Assembly (NCBI GenBank): GCA_941918925.1
Contig: OW799233.1
Span: 112,093,833-112,157,832, forward strand
Length of the DNA: 64,000 bases
Direction of reading: 5' to 3'
Origin: Phyto melanocephala
Taxonomy: Eukaryota > Arthropoda > Insecta > Diptera > Rhinophoridae
The notes beneath the pieces were generated by a model that did not search any database, was not told the origin of the DNA, and was given only the letters and a program-made list of their open reading frames with translations. A program made the position numbers and the translations under genes. Positions 37,208-49,497 of this stretch are shown piece after piece (position 1 is the stretch's first letter; every line of letters starts with the position of its first letter).

Positions 37208-37343
37208 CGCCCTTTAACAAAAAATTGGGCGGTTTTATTTATCAAGTATATTTTTCTAAATTTTTTTTAACATATCTAATCTATTTTAGCCAAAAATAAG
37301 ATAAAAATTCTTTTTATTTTAACTATGGGAATTGAAGGGTTAA

Positions 37344-37919
37344 TAAACTAATATGCAAACACATACAGGACTAACACACTAAAATATCCACTCCTGTATA
37401 AACGAAAACAGACACTAGAATCTGAAAAACGCCAGGATGAGATAAAAAGGAAGGGGAATTAAAAAAATTTATCCCAGTTACTTTTTTTACATTTTTTTTC
37501 TTTAAACATAAAAGAATGCAATTACTGTTTAGGTGACGTGGCGCGACGAAGAAAAATTGCAATTATGACCCACAAAAGTCACACTGGAATCTAAAAATAC
37601 AGACAAACACATTCACTACTACGTTACAATGACAAGTGAAAACGAATAAAAATATTTTTAATCAAACAGATATAGAAAGGCGAACATGAACACTTAAACA
37701 TCAATTTGACTGGAATTGAGTTAAGTCGGCTTAGTAGATTATAGATTTTTTTATCCTACAATTTGGATATTTAGTTTTTGTCATAAAGCAAAAAAAACAA
37801 ACTAACGTCTTAAGAATGTTAACATCAGACAAAAATTTTACGAAATGAACAGAAATATTAAAAATAATAAATATTGTATTTAAATTTTTTCTAAGTTTCA
37901 AAAAAAATTGTCAAAGCTA
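37344..37919. other. AT-rich spacer without recognisable gene
   Basis: Nothing supported. Confidence 0.5.
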
Positions 37920-38128
37920 TCAATTGTTTTGCAGACAGTTTAGCAGGGGTAATAGCTCCTTGTGCATTTTACGTAGATTTTCGGTGCCCCAGAAGCGATA
38001 GTTTTGCTTGTTCACGTACCCGCTAAGGTGGAAATTAGCCTCATTGCTCATTATGATTTTGGTTTAAACATCGTCCACTGCGGCCTCGACACTATTATTC
38101 CGCGTTCTTGGGGAGTGCATCGCTCCAT
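37920..38128 (-). pseudogene. Second mariner transposase relic, internally deleted
   Basis: A minus-strand ATG at 38126-38128 starts MERCTPQERGIIVS, a mariner N-terminus (family MERFTPQERAQIV). After about 20 codons the sequence switches frame into the catalytic core IIMSNEANFHLSGYVNKQNY then RFWGTENLRKMHKE (about 38070-37970), so the DNA-binding region is deleted. The first catalytic residue is changed: the family's FSDEAHF is MSNEANF here, D to N. The frame ends about 20 residues later and the rest of the domain is missing. It comes from a different mariner lineage (HLSGYVNKQN) than the copy at 23664. Confidence 0.87.
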
Positions 38129-38832
38129 TGTTTGTTTACTTATATTCTACATCTGTTCACAAATGTCAAAACAGATTTGACATTGGCCGCCATTTGTAAA
38201 AATAAGAGCATCTTCGTCTCTTTGCTTTTATAAATTGTATCATAATTGAAACTAGGGTATTCTTTAAATTAGCTTTCAAATAAATGCCTACCAGAATCGA
38301 ATTTTAATATTTTTTAATAGCCAAATTTACAAAAAAAATATATTAATTTAGTTTCTAATGGCTTCCCCTATAAAACCTTATTTTCAATAACTGGTTAAAA
38401 TATCAGTTGGACAGTTGGATAAGTTTTCGACATCTAAGATTCATTTTAAAATAAATTTTTCAAACTAATTTTTTTGAAAATATTGTTTGAAACTGCTTTT
38501 GCGACAAATAAGTTCTACGAGAAAATAAAAATCTCTGTTGTTATTAATTAAACACCGCTTCGATACAAATCCCTCTGACCAAATTTAGACATATAATAAT
38601 TTGATTAACTAATACTTATTGTTGAAATTTTAATAACAAATAAACAAAAACTATTTTATATATTAAATATTGTATTCAAGCATGGAACTAAGAGGAGAAT
38701 AAGGGATATTTACACCCCCTCCCCAGACCAGTTTTTTCTGCATTAATAAACAGTAGTTTTGGCAGCAATAAATCAAACAATTTAAATATTTGAATAAAAA
38801 CCAATCCGACGCATATGCGTCATACGCATATT
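38129..38832. other. AT-rich spacer without recognisable gene
   Basis: Nothing supported. It may include the non-coding end of the mariner relic. Confidence 0.5.
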
Positions 38833-39604
38833 TATACCCTTCACACAATGAAAAAGGGTATATATAGGTTTGTCATTCCGTGTGAAATTTCTACAATTTT
38901 CATTTCCGACCCCATAAAGTATATATTTTCTGAAAGCTTATGAATAGAGGAGTCGATTAAGCCCTGACCGTCTGTCCGTCTGTCCGTCTGACCGTCTGTC
39001 CGTGTGTATGTTGAAATCAACTTTTTGAAGCCCCCCGACATAGGTTGGACCCGGGTAAGGTATTAAAATATCAGAAATATTCGGGAGTAGATCGGTATTG
39101 AAAATCAGAAACATCGGTACATAAACAACTGAGATATGAGCAAAAACCCACGACCACCTCGATTTTCTTTTCATAAAAACAACATTACAACAACAACATA
39201 CATACATACAAACGTGTATACTGGTTAGAGAAAACGTGGCATCGAATCCCAGCTGAGGCAAAAAAATTTTTTTTTTAATTTTTTTAAAATTTTTTTTTTT
39301 AATTTTTTTTTTATTTTTTTTTTATTTTTTATTTAATATATTATATATATTTTTATTATTTTTTTTTATTTTTTTTTTTTAATTTTTTTTTTATTTTTTT
39401 TTTGTTTTATATATATTATATATGTATATAATAATTTTTTTTTTTTAAATTTTTTTTTTTAATTTTTTTTTTTAAATTTTTTTTTTATTTTTTATTTTTT
39501 TTTTGTTTTTTTTAACATACATACGTGAATTTACTGTTATTGCATGACTACACGTTGTGAAGGGTATATAAGATTCGGCACGGCCGAATATAGCGCTTTT
39601 ACTT
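38833..39604 (+). mobile_element. Family A element, complete copy (772 bp), near twin of 5257-6036
   Basis: All landmarks are present: 5' hairpin, CCCATAAAGTATATA, (GTCY)n at about 38966-39003, CGACATAGGTTGGACCC, GATTTTCTTTTCATAAAAAC, the T-tract, and TTCGGCACGGCCGAA. The end is TTTTACTT. Over the first 200 bases it differs from the 5257 copy by one substitution and the number of GTCY units. Both share the CATAGGTTGG and TTCTTTTCAT variants not seen in other copies. Confidence 0.88.
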
Positions 39605-39677
39605 TTTTTTATTTTTGAAATCGTATGTTTCCCATATAAAATGATAGCAACATATGCTTTGCTGACGCAGTTGTTAT

Positions 39678-40475
39678 TATACCCTTCAGACAGTGAAAAA
39701 GGGTATATATAGGTTTGTCATTCCGTGTGAAATTTCTACAATTTTGATTTCCGACCCCATAAAGGATATATTTTCTGAAAGCTTATGAATAGGGGAGTCG
39801 ATTAAGCGCTGTCAGTCTGTCCGCCTGTCCGTGTGTATGTTGAAATCAACTTTTTGAAGCCCCCCGACATCGCTTGGACTCGGGTAAGGTATTTAAATAT
39901 CAGAAATATTCGGGAGTAGATCGCTATTGAAAATCAGAAACATCGGTACATAAACAACTGAGATATGAGCAAAAACCCACGACCACCTCGATTTTTTTTT
40001 TCACAAAAACAACATTACAACAACAACATACATACATACAAACGTGTATACTAGTTAGAGAAAACGTGGCATCGAATCCCAGCTGAGCAAAAAAAAAAAA
40101 TTTTTTTTATTTTTTTTTTTTTAATTTTTTTTTTATTTTTTATTTAATATATTATTTATATTTATATTTTTTTTTCAATATTTTTTTTTTATTTTTTTTT
40201 TGTTTTATATTTATTATATATATTTTAAATATTTTTTAAAAATTTTTTTTTTAATTTTTTTTTTAATATTTTTTTTAATTTTTTTAAATTTTTTTTTCAA
40301 CATACATAGTACGTAAATTTATAATTTTACAATGGGATATTTTTATATATGTATGTTTTCTATATGTATGTACGTATATCATATGGAATGGTGATACAAA
40401 CTATTGTTATTGCATGACTACACGTTGTGAAGGGTATATAAAATTCGGCACGGCCGAATATAGCGCTCTTACTTG
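39678..40475 (+). mobile_element. Family A element, complete copy (798 bp)
   Basis: 5' hairpin TATACCCTTCAGACAGTGAA, CGACATCGCTTGGACTCGGG variant, T-tract, ATATCATATGGAATGGTGAT, and the TTCGGCACGGCCGAA plus CTCTTACTTG end. It lies 73 bases after the previous copy in the same orientation. The (GTCY)n block is short. Confidence 0.88.
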
Positions 40476-40794
40476 TTTTTTTTTTATTAAATACTCATAT
40501 TCTTTTTTTAATTACTAAATAATTTGTGGTTAAATTTACAAAAAATATTTTTTTAAATAATAAAATAAAGCACAAAAAATTAAAAGTACTTTGAGGATTA
40601 AAACCCTTTTTTTCTTCTCTATAATTTTTAAACTCAACTTAAGTAGATATAACTTCATTTCTGAATTCAAAAACAAAAGAAAACATAATAAAAATGCGAC
40701 AAAGTATTTACATATATCAGTTGTCTTAAATTTTAAATAAAACATAGAAAATACAAAAGTAAAAAAAGAAATAAAAATATCTAAAAGTACCCAT
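40476..40794. other. AT-rich spacer
   Basis: T- and A-rich sequence only. Nothing supported. Confidence 0.5.
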
Positions 40795-41250
40795 AATATA
40801 ACTTCAAATCAACAGTCACTATCTTCCAATTTCTAGCTTCATATACTTATGTAGAAAGTACAAAAAGTACCACTAAAATCCGAAAAGTACTTCTTTGTCT
40901 TACATCAGATCATTAGTCTCTAATTTTAAAATGTAAAAAAGTTGCCTTTTGGTCGCCCGTTAAATTTTTATTATAACCTCGGATCAGCAGTAACTATTTT
41001 TTCTAGATTCACAAACGTGGCAATTACAAAAGGTACTATTTAAATGTGAAAAAGTATTTACTGTCGCATCAAATCAATCGTCTATAATTTAAAATGTAAA
41101 AAAGTTTCTTTTTGGTCGCCCATAACATATTTACTCTCACCTTGGTTCAATAATCACTTATTTCAGTAATCCATATTTATAAATGTAGAAAGTACCATTT
41201 TACAAAAATATGGTAAAAAGTACATTTTTTGGTGCCTTCATCAATGCACA
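40795..41250. repeat. Three diverged tandem units of ~165 bp containing AAAGTACC
   Basis: Matching landmarks recur: CAACAGTCACTAT (about 40812), CAGCAGTAACTAT (about 40986) and CAATAATCACTT (about 41147). AAAATGTAAAAAAGTT...TTGGTCGCCC occurs at about 40928 and 41091, 163 bases apart. AGAAAGTACC or AAAAAGTAC words are frequent in each unit, and further GTACCAAA words continue to about 41815. Confidence 0.65.
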
Positions 41251-41870
41251 AACTTCAAGTTAAAGATGTTTTAATATTTTAATGTACGTAATTTAAAGTT
41301 ACTAAACCCGTTTTGAATGTGTTTCAAGTTTCACTACATTACGTTATTTTGTTTGTATCGCCTAATGAAATAGTTATGAACTATTTTTAAAGTAAAATTT
41401 TTGGAAACCTCTAGGAGGACAAAAAAGGGAAAAAATATATATAAATTTTATTTACTAGACTTAACACAAATAAAATTTGTGAATTTACTCAGTAATAAGA
41501 ATTTATACATATTTTCCCTATTCAGGTACCTTTTTTTCTCCTTGAATTTTCCAAAAAATTTACCTTATGGTCCATATCTTATTCGGCGATAAAAACATTC
41601 AGTGTTTTGTCATGTTGTACAATAAAGTATTTTTTATTAAAAAAGTACCGAAAATAGGAACAAGAATACCCCTATAAAATTAAAAAAAAGAAATGCCGAA
41701 ATCCTATTTATAGTTTTTCGCAAAGTAAGTGATACACTTTAACTTTTTCATTCCTATGTTTTTGTGCTTGGAAGTTACATAGAGTACCAAAGAAGTGCCA
41801 AAGTATAGTTTTTACCTGTTTCCCCCTTTTAGGGTTTGAAATTTCAAAAAAGGCCATACTGTCAGCTTGT
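41251..41870. other. AT-rich stretch, possibly the same GTACC-rich element
   Basis: Contains scattered AAAGTACC and AGTACCAAAG words (about 41644, 41781) but no ordered repeats that I can delimit, and no gene. Confidence 0.4.
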
Positions 41871-42651
41871 TATACCCTTCACCTGTGGTGCACAAGGGTA
41901 TATATAGCTTTGTCATTCCGTTTGTAATTTCTACAATTTTCATTTCCGACCCCATAAAGTATATATTTTCTGAAAGCTTATGAATAGAGGAGTCGATTAA
42001 GCCCTGACCGTCTGTCCGTCTGTCCGTCTGCCCGTCTGTCCGTGTGTTGGTTGAAATCAACTTTTAGAAGCAACTATATGTTCCTCAGATCTGTATATGG
42101 TATCAATCTCTTGGAAATATCCAGGAATGAATCGCTATTGAAATTCAGCACAATCGCCCCATAACTTTCTGAGATATGAGCAAAAAACCACGACCACCTC
42201 GTTTTTTTCACAATTACAACAACAACATACATACATACATACATGTAAAAAACATACCAAACAAAAAAAATTACAAAAAAAAAAATATTAAAAATAAGAA
42301 AAAAATAATAAAAAAAAACTACAAAAAAAAAGTTTAAAAAAATTTAAAAAAAAATTTAAAAAAATTTTTTAAAAATTTTTCAAAAAAATTTTTTAAAGAA
42401 ATTTAAAAAAAATTTTTTAAAGAAATTTAAAAAAAATATAAAAAAAATAATAAAATATAAATAATATATTAAATAAAATAAAACAAAATTTTTTTGGCTC
42501 AGCTGGGATTCGATGCCACATTTATTCTAACGTGTACGTATGCACGTATTTTACATGGGATGAATGGTGATAAAAACAATTGTTATTGCATGACTACACG
42601 TTGTGAAGGGTATATAAGATTCGGCACGGCCGAATATAGCACTGTTACTTG
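41871..42651 (+). mobile_element. Family A element with inverted interior (781 bp)
   Basis: 5' end TATACCCTTCACCTGTGGTG then CACAAGGGTATATATAGC, (GTCY)n at about 42007-42044, and the 3' hairpin and TGTTACTTG end in normal direction. Between about 42245 and 42535 the segment is reversed. The tract is A-rich rather than T-rich, and GGCTCAGCTGGGATTCGATG then CCACA is the complement of the GTGGCATCGAATCCCAGCTG block of other copies. Confidence 0.85.
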
Positions 42652-44314
42652 TTTTTTTTTCAAGTTAATCTGTTAATCAAGTTAATGTTAATTAATGTTA
42701 ATCTTAATTTTAGTTAAGCAGATATAAAATTATCGAATTTACCCTTTTTTAAGGTTTTTTACTTGTTTTACTTACTTTTTTCACTTTATAAAGGATCTGT
42801 ACATTAGAGGAGGAACCCATATATATCTCTAGCCTTTTGCTTTTGCGCTGTGCGATGATGAATCAGTCAGTCAGCTAGTAAATTTATCCTTTTAAAACTA
42901 AGGACATATCATTAATCCAAATTTCAAGTAACTCAGACTCATAATCTAGTATTTGTATTTCTCATTGCTACTTTTCTTAGAAAAAATTACAATTTATCAT
43001 TCTGACTTATATTTATTCATTTAATTTTATCTTACAAAAGTGAGCATAAGTTGTATACAAATGTCCATGCATGCATTTGTACAATAACAATAGTGCAATT
43101 TTGTATGATTGCAGATTTTTTCTCTGTTTGTTTATATTTCCGCTTTGATTTATCTCCGTTTGAGGGGTGACTGCTTTATGATCATCCCTGTTGTACTTCT
43201 TGCAAAAATTGTTTTTATAAGTTGCCATTTATTTCCAAAAAAAAATCATAAATTATAAAAAGTACATTGATTTTTAGCTACTCCATTTTAACATTTTATT
43301 AGTATGTATGTGTGTGTTTGTATACATTTAAATTATGCTTGAACTGTTGCATGAATAAAACGGACCAATATTGAAACAATTCTTTAAAAATAAACAATAA
43401 CATGTTTTCCTTAAGACTTGAAAGTACTTTTCGAGTGTGTAATATTCGTTATTGAATTAGTTCCACAAGGGGTTGTTACCAAATCCAAATTATTTTAGAT
43501 GGTAATCTGTAGACTTCTATTCCATCACGTGCAATGAGTCGTTAATTTCATTGTTCTTTTTTTTTTTGCGTCTTATATTTTATAGGATCAGTTTTCTGTG
43601 ATTGTAACTTTTACTTGTTAAGAGAGATATGCATGAATAGATAAGAGCAGTTTTATTTATTGGTTTTCCTAAAAGTGTTGAGTAATTTGCGGCAAAGGGG
43701 AAGGCAGAATACATCGATATTGTATAGTATATTTGTGTGTAAATAAGTGATTAACACAAACGATTAACAATAAAAGAATTAGATAAGAGGCCATAAAACT
43801 GAACTAAGATGCTGTTTAAAAGGACTAATTACATATGTATGTAAGAGCTACAACTCAATAAATTAAGAGGGGGTAGTAGTAATTTGGTAAATAGTTTGCG
43901 AAAAGTTGTTATTTTACTGCAAAATAAAGATTGGAAAAAATATTGCAACGACTAAGTTTCAATAGATTACATTGACAAGCCAAATTACAAACCATTCTGG
44001 TCAAAAATATCTTATATATTAATAGGAAAGTTGATTTCTTGTTACGCAGTTTGTGTTTATATTATTCAACCGATTTTAGTAATACCGTTTGAAAGGAATT
44101 TTCCTACAGAAGTCGAATTCAGTATTTTAGAAGTTATAACCGTTAAAAGTTGCTACTGATACATGTTTAACATGTGTGTTATAAAAGAAAAAAATAATAA
44201 ACATGTTTAATCAACATTGTTGATACTAATTGTTTTTAAAAGGAGTGTTTTTTTGTGTAAAGCCAACAACTGCGTTACAATTAGTGAAATATGTTAATTA
44301 ACTTTAGTTACTTT
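42652..44314. other. AT-rich stretch without recognisable gene
   Basis: No supported gene. A short CAGTCAGTCAGC patch at about 42865 may be another decayed GTCY remnant. Confidence 0.45.
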
Positions 44315-45035
44315 ATGCTCGGCGCACAATTGGGACGAACGACGAATTTCGCCCAACACGACGAACTCTTCGGTAAAAATTCGTTGTTCAAATTCGTCGC
44401 GTGAAACACAAAAACGAGGAAAAAGTAACATCTTTTATAGTTGATAAAATTGTTTAGTGTTTGTGCAAAGAAAAAACAAAAATAATCGAAGAATTTAATT
44501 TTTTTTTGAAACTTAACAAAACAATAAATATAATTTCTGTAATTATAAAAACTTGCTTACGTATAAGCAAAAGTTTGCAAAGAATGTCGTGGGTACGTGC
44601 ATTAAACAATAATAAAAATTTTGTTTGTGTATAACAGCAAATAGTACGACCATATGAAAAAAAGATCACTTAATAAACTTAAACATTTGCAAAAACACAA
44701 ATAAAAACAAATTTTTGTACTTAACTTTTTTATACTTATTTTAAATGTTTTAAAATAAAAAATAAAACAATTATTAAAGTAAAAACTAACTTTATTTTCT
44801 TAAAAAGTTGAGAAGTAAGCCCAAAATTTAATAAAAAATGGTCATCTTGTATCAATTTGTTCGTCGTTCGCCTGCGTAAGCAATAGAAATAAATCTAATG
44901 CAGAGGACGCCGCGTATAGCGAACTTCGACTGACGCCACATTGTATGCATTCTCATATACACAAATGTGTTTTATTTTTGATGACGAATATTCGCGACGA
45001 AAAATTCGTCGTTCGTCCCAATTGTGCGCCTAGCA
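44315..45035. mobile_element. 721-bp inverted-repeat element (MITE), unclassified
   Basis: Ends are inverted copies of ATGCT(C/A)GGCGCACAATTG then GGACGAACGACGAATTT, about 35 bases with one mismatch. Just inside, both ends carry more TTCGTCGCG/CGCGACGAA motifs, and a third GTTCGTCGTTCGCC copy lies at about 44868. The interior is AT-rich without transposase motifs. I could not define a target duplication with certainty; TTACT lies near both ends. The superfamily is unknown. Confidence 0.85.
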
Positions 45036-45639
45036 TTACTCGAAGAATTTAACACACAGAAATAATTTTTATATCGTCAAACAAAAAAAGATTAATCTTG
45101 AATTTCGTACGAATTAACTATTGTTCGCATTATTGCATACGAAGTAAAATGTTGCTTAAATGTTGACAGAAACATTTCATCTTTTTTTTAGATTATAAAC
45201 AAATTACTGAGAAGAATCGGTTTAAGAATTTTTGTATATGGGGTTTAACAACAGCTCACATGAAATGTTGAACAGAATACCAGGCTGATGGCACAAGAAC
45301 TTATCAAACAGACTATAGTTATAAACATGCATGTACGTTTAAAATAACAATTAACTAATTGCTTAGAGCAGAAAATTTATCAAATTTTTTACAGTATATT
45401 TGAACATTAAAAAGTAAAAAAAAAACAAACTGGGCTGTGTGCTTTTACCTTCATCTATATGTCGAACGGAAAATTGGAATTTGTAATTATTAATATTTAA
45501 TTCCCATTGTTCTTTAATGGTTTCCTAATGCCAATGCCTTAATTTCATGCTATGTACGCCCGCAGCTAAACCCTCAGTTTAAACCAGTCTGCTACATACA
45601 TTAGTAGGCCTTTCTTCGACTATCCTGTGTGTCTGGAGT
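45036..45639. other. AT-rich spacer
   Basis: Nothing supported. Confidence 0.5.
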
Positions 45640-46400
45640 CAGCCTCAATGTGTGTCCAATCTAGTTTCATTTACCCCGCCGAATTTTTGTTTTTATTGGC
45701 AATTGGTCTGTTTTTGTCCAAAAAATGATAAGTGTAAGATTTGCCTCAGATACTGGCTTATGAACACTAGGTGTGGATTTATTTCCTTAGTAGCAGAGTG
45801 CCAGGTTGCACAGCCATACAAAACAGCGAATTTTTATACTAGCGTCAAATATTTTGTGTTTGATGCAGTTAGAAATGAATGCAGACCGCTAAACTTTATT
45901 CAGCATTCTAAGGAAGCATTCTATAAGAGCTCTGTGATGCAGGAACTTTTATTATCACTTGCTTCACTATAACCGGAAATAATACTTTCCAAGTAATAGA
46001 GACAGTCGAGAACATTGTCGGTAATAATCAGTAAAGTTTATCTTAAGACATGATTTAGTTGCACACTCGCTCAGATGCGGATGCTTCGTCTCGATGTGAG
46101 AGTGTTTATGTACCAGAAGGCATATACACATGTTGTTCAATTAACATAGGTGTTGCTAATTGTTGCATGACTCATTATTGTCTCAAGCATTAGGTTGCAC
46201 ACTAAAGGCTAAAGAACTTTGCCCTGACAGACACCACTTTTGATATTTATATTAGTGCTTAAGTAAATAGGTTTTTCTAATGACGCAACAACTGGTTCCA
46301 TTTACAATTTTTTTGGGAGATTAATAAATTTCTGTGGCACTTCTTCACATTCAAGTGAACCCCAGATCACTCTATAGCTTCAATTATTAAAATATTTCTC
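45640..46400 (-). pseudogene. Reverse transcriptase relic of a third lineage
   Basis: Minus-strand reading from 46400 gives SLECEEVPQKFINLPKKL, MEPVVASLEKPIYLSTN, then NIKSGVCQGKVL*PLVCNLM and LETIMSHATISN. This corresponds to the KSGVRQGD-L---LFNL-LE--MR family of fly LINE reverse transcriptases. The following YADD region is destroyed. Further down (about 45830-45730) another frame supplies AVLYGCATWHSATKE and FISQYLRQIL, matching the LYG-ETW...LRRIL segment downstream of the palm. Stops and shifts throughout show an old relic. Confidence 0.75.
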
Positions 46401-49400
46401 CATTGAAGTATATGTACAAAGCACTCATCCACTCCGAAATACACTTTTTTTAACACAAGTGAAAAATATTAAATATTATTTTTTTTTTGAGAAAAGAAAA
46501 CATAATAAATTCAGTAAGTTAAGCTGCACTGATCTTAGCTGAAATAGAAAATTTTGAATGGGGACTAAGGAATACTGTATGTAAGATATTTAATTAATTT
46601 ATAAAATAGATGTCAATAAAAAAGAACTGATTAGTTTCCTGCCACGACTTGCATCTATTTTTTTATTTCTCTAAACAAAAATAATTATTGATTAATAAAT
46701 TCAAAGAAATCATAGTATTTTATAAATATTAAGGAATGCATCAACGAAGTAGCGGTTGTGTGTTTTGTTGTTTTATTAACCATACAAATTACAACAATAA
46801 TAAACTATTTATATGTTAACTTTGTCAACAGTTTCATAAAATGTAATTAAATAACATCTAATATTCACGGTAGCCGATTAATGTTCAGGAGAAAATTATT
46901 ACTTTCTCTCAATTTTTTCTAAGTATTGTTATTATAATGCAAAAATAATTAAATTCAAAATTATACATTTAAACTGATATGAATTTTTGTTGTCTCTCTT
47001 TATAACTATGGCAAGAAATCCCTGTCTAACTTGAAATAATTTTAACATTCGATTTAAAAGCTATTTATTTTTTGTTGGCCTTTTATAGTAAATAAAGAAC
47101 AAAAAAAAAGTTGCACTTTTATCAACTTCCTTGAATTTGAATACTCTATTAATTTTAAAAGATAAAATATTTTACACGTTTTCCTTAATGTTATTTTACT
47201 GCTTGACTCTTACTGTATATTTATGTATTTATGCTCGGTATCAGTATTAACTTTAAAAAACGACTTTTCTGCGCTCTTTAATACAAAAGTGATGCCAATG
47301 ACATTTGACAGTGATTTATTAGTTGTGAGAGACGCCAAAAAGCGAGCTACAATGCATCACTTTATAACACTAACACAAATACACGCAAATAAATAAAAAT
47401 ACACATTTGTAAAGAACAACTACAAAAACAATGTAGGAAGATATATATATAAACACAAACATAACATAACTTGAAAACCAACTTACATACATACATTAAT
47501 TTATTCGAGAACGAGTATGTGTGGTGAGTGTTTCCTACTACTCTTAACACTTCTACATTATTTTTACAAGGACTCTGCTACACATACATTCATGAACTTG
47601 GAATTGTGCCTGATGGGTGTTTGTTGGAATAGTTCATGTGCATGAACAACATGCACAAACACACTCACACGTTTGTACTACTTTCAAGTTCTTGTTCTGA
47701 ATATTATTTTTTTAAAAATTGTTTTTTCTTACACTTGTAAAACTCACCCACAGAAAAACAAAAACTTGTAAATTTAAACTTTGGCTAATACATAAATATG
47801 TACCGTCTTACACACATACACTCAAACCTGCATACATTTATTTACACATTGCTTATACGTTTGAACATTTAAAACATGAAATATATTTTTTGATAGAGAA
47901 CTTGCTGCCACACTAGCAACCACGTCAACGACCATTTTATCAAAAAAATATTCAAGTCAATGCTAAAGAAAAACTCTTACAAAATTTCGATCATTCATAG
48001 AAAATATCGCAAACATTATTTTAATGGTTTTTGACATAAGAAGGGCGTCATAGTGCCATTCTTTGGTGTTTTATGTCAGTTTGTTTGTGAAGATGTGCAT
48101 GGATTTGTTTTATATCAACATGCTTCTGGAAAAGTAAAGGTAAAAAAGTTAAAATTAGTTTACTCGTTTCTTACACACACGAACGTTTTACATATTTGTT
48201 AAATGCACAGTGGGACTTAAGCCTAAAATACAAACAATAAAAATTACATTATTATTACAATTAAATTTTTCTGGTGCTTTTTTGTGAAAAACTATCCTCT
48301 CTTACCTAGAAAAATAAAAGCAGTGAAACCTTTCATTCGAACACTTCTGCTTAGTGAACACTCCCTCTTGACGGACTCTGTAACTCTGCAACGTCTTATA
48401 ATGTTTCAGTTAGTACATAAGTATACGATACTTATGTTAAAATGTATAATAAACAAAACCTGTTGCTTTATATTAAAAATTTATAGTGACATTCCGTGAA
48501 CTAGAAACCTACAGAAAATTAGTTTTTACGAAGAAAACATAATTCATTACGTATGTTAATGGTTATGACATTTATGACATTAAAACGATTCTGGAAGCTG
48601 TTAAGTAAAACAAAACAATTCTGCTAACTGAGCTATAAGCAAATCATTGCCTTCACTGCCCCTTTAATAGACTCTCTCCTAAGCGGACTCGGACAACCGC
48701 TAGACAAAAATAAATTCTCTTGGATGAACATTTGCTTTGTTTTTCTCTCTCACGTGTATATTTTTAATCTAAAATTTTTTCTACAATTTGCGAATTTGGA
48801 AATACTAATTTTTGCAATTTTTGTGATGCGTATGTATGGTTTACAAAGCTCTATGGCGAACTGTTTGTAGTGACATCTGCTATTAAGGATATTTTACAAG
48901 TAACATAGATGAACATTTCTTTATTGCAGATTGAAAAGCAGGCTTTATTTGTTTGTATACATCCATAAGTGCGAGCGTATGCAAAATACCAAGATGAAAC
49001 AGAAGATACAAATAAACTTTGACAACTTGACGTACATTTTCAAGATATAATTGTCAATACAAGAACGAACCAAGCTAGTATTGAGGAAAATTTATTGATT
49101 TATATTTACATTTTGTTTATATTTAGTCGTTTTTTAGTTATTGAATATTTTGAAAATTATTGAAATAACTCATTAAAAGCAAAAGTATGAATAAAACTCT
49201 TTAAATTTGTATTAAATATATCTGTTATTAAATTTAGCTGAATTGTTAACTTTTTTAATAATAGTATGTCATCATAAACAAATTTTACCGATTTGAATTT
49301 TTAGTTTTATCTTTACCGGACAACATATTTCAAAGGTCCTATGGTGCCCGATCAAGAGATTCATATTTCACTATATTGTTACGTTTATGCCTTTTATAAA

Positions 49401-49493
49401 CGTTGGATTATTTCCTTTAAATATTCTTTGAGTTCTTTTATTGCAATCAAAAAAAGTTAAAATTAGTTATGAAATTAAGAGCACTTTATTTAT
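46401..49493. other. AT-rich stretch without recognisable gene
   Basis: No supported gene. Around 48322-48390 and 48665-48715 there are GCAGTGAAACCT and TCTCCTAAGCGGAC words reminiscent of pogo/Tigger ends, but they are not inverted relative to each other. Confidence 0.45.
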
Positions 49494-49497
49494 TTAA

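Larger units (their letters stand above)
35509..37339 (+). mobile_element. piggyBac-family element (1,831 bp) with TTAA target duplication
   Basis: TTAA lies at 35505-35508 and again at 37340-37343. Left end CCCGGCAATTCCCAGTGT; right end, inverted, CCCTTCAATTCCCATAGT, 14 of 18 identical. The CCC/GGG termini abutting TTAA are diagnostic of piggyBac. A 20-base palindromic motif, CAGTGTCACCTGCAGGTGAC, recurs just inside the left end, in the middle, and near the right end. The plus-strand transposase is degraded and deleted. Confidence 0.92.

Noticed and set aside
45652..45972. A plus-strand 106-codon frame with several Cys.
   Set aside because: The opposite strand carries reverse transcriptase blocks (LYGCATW, LRQIL), so this frame is its shadow.
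48318..48735. Possible pogo/Tigger ends (GCAGTGAAACCT and CCTAAGCGGACTCGG).
   Set aside because: The two pieces lie in the same direction, not inverted, and no transposase or TA-flanked unit could be defined.
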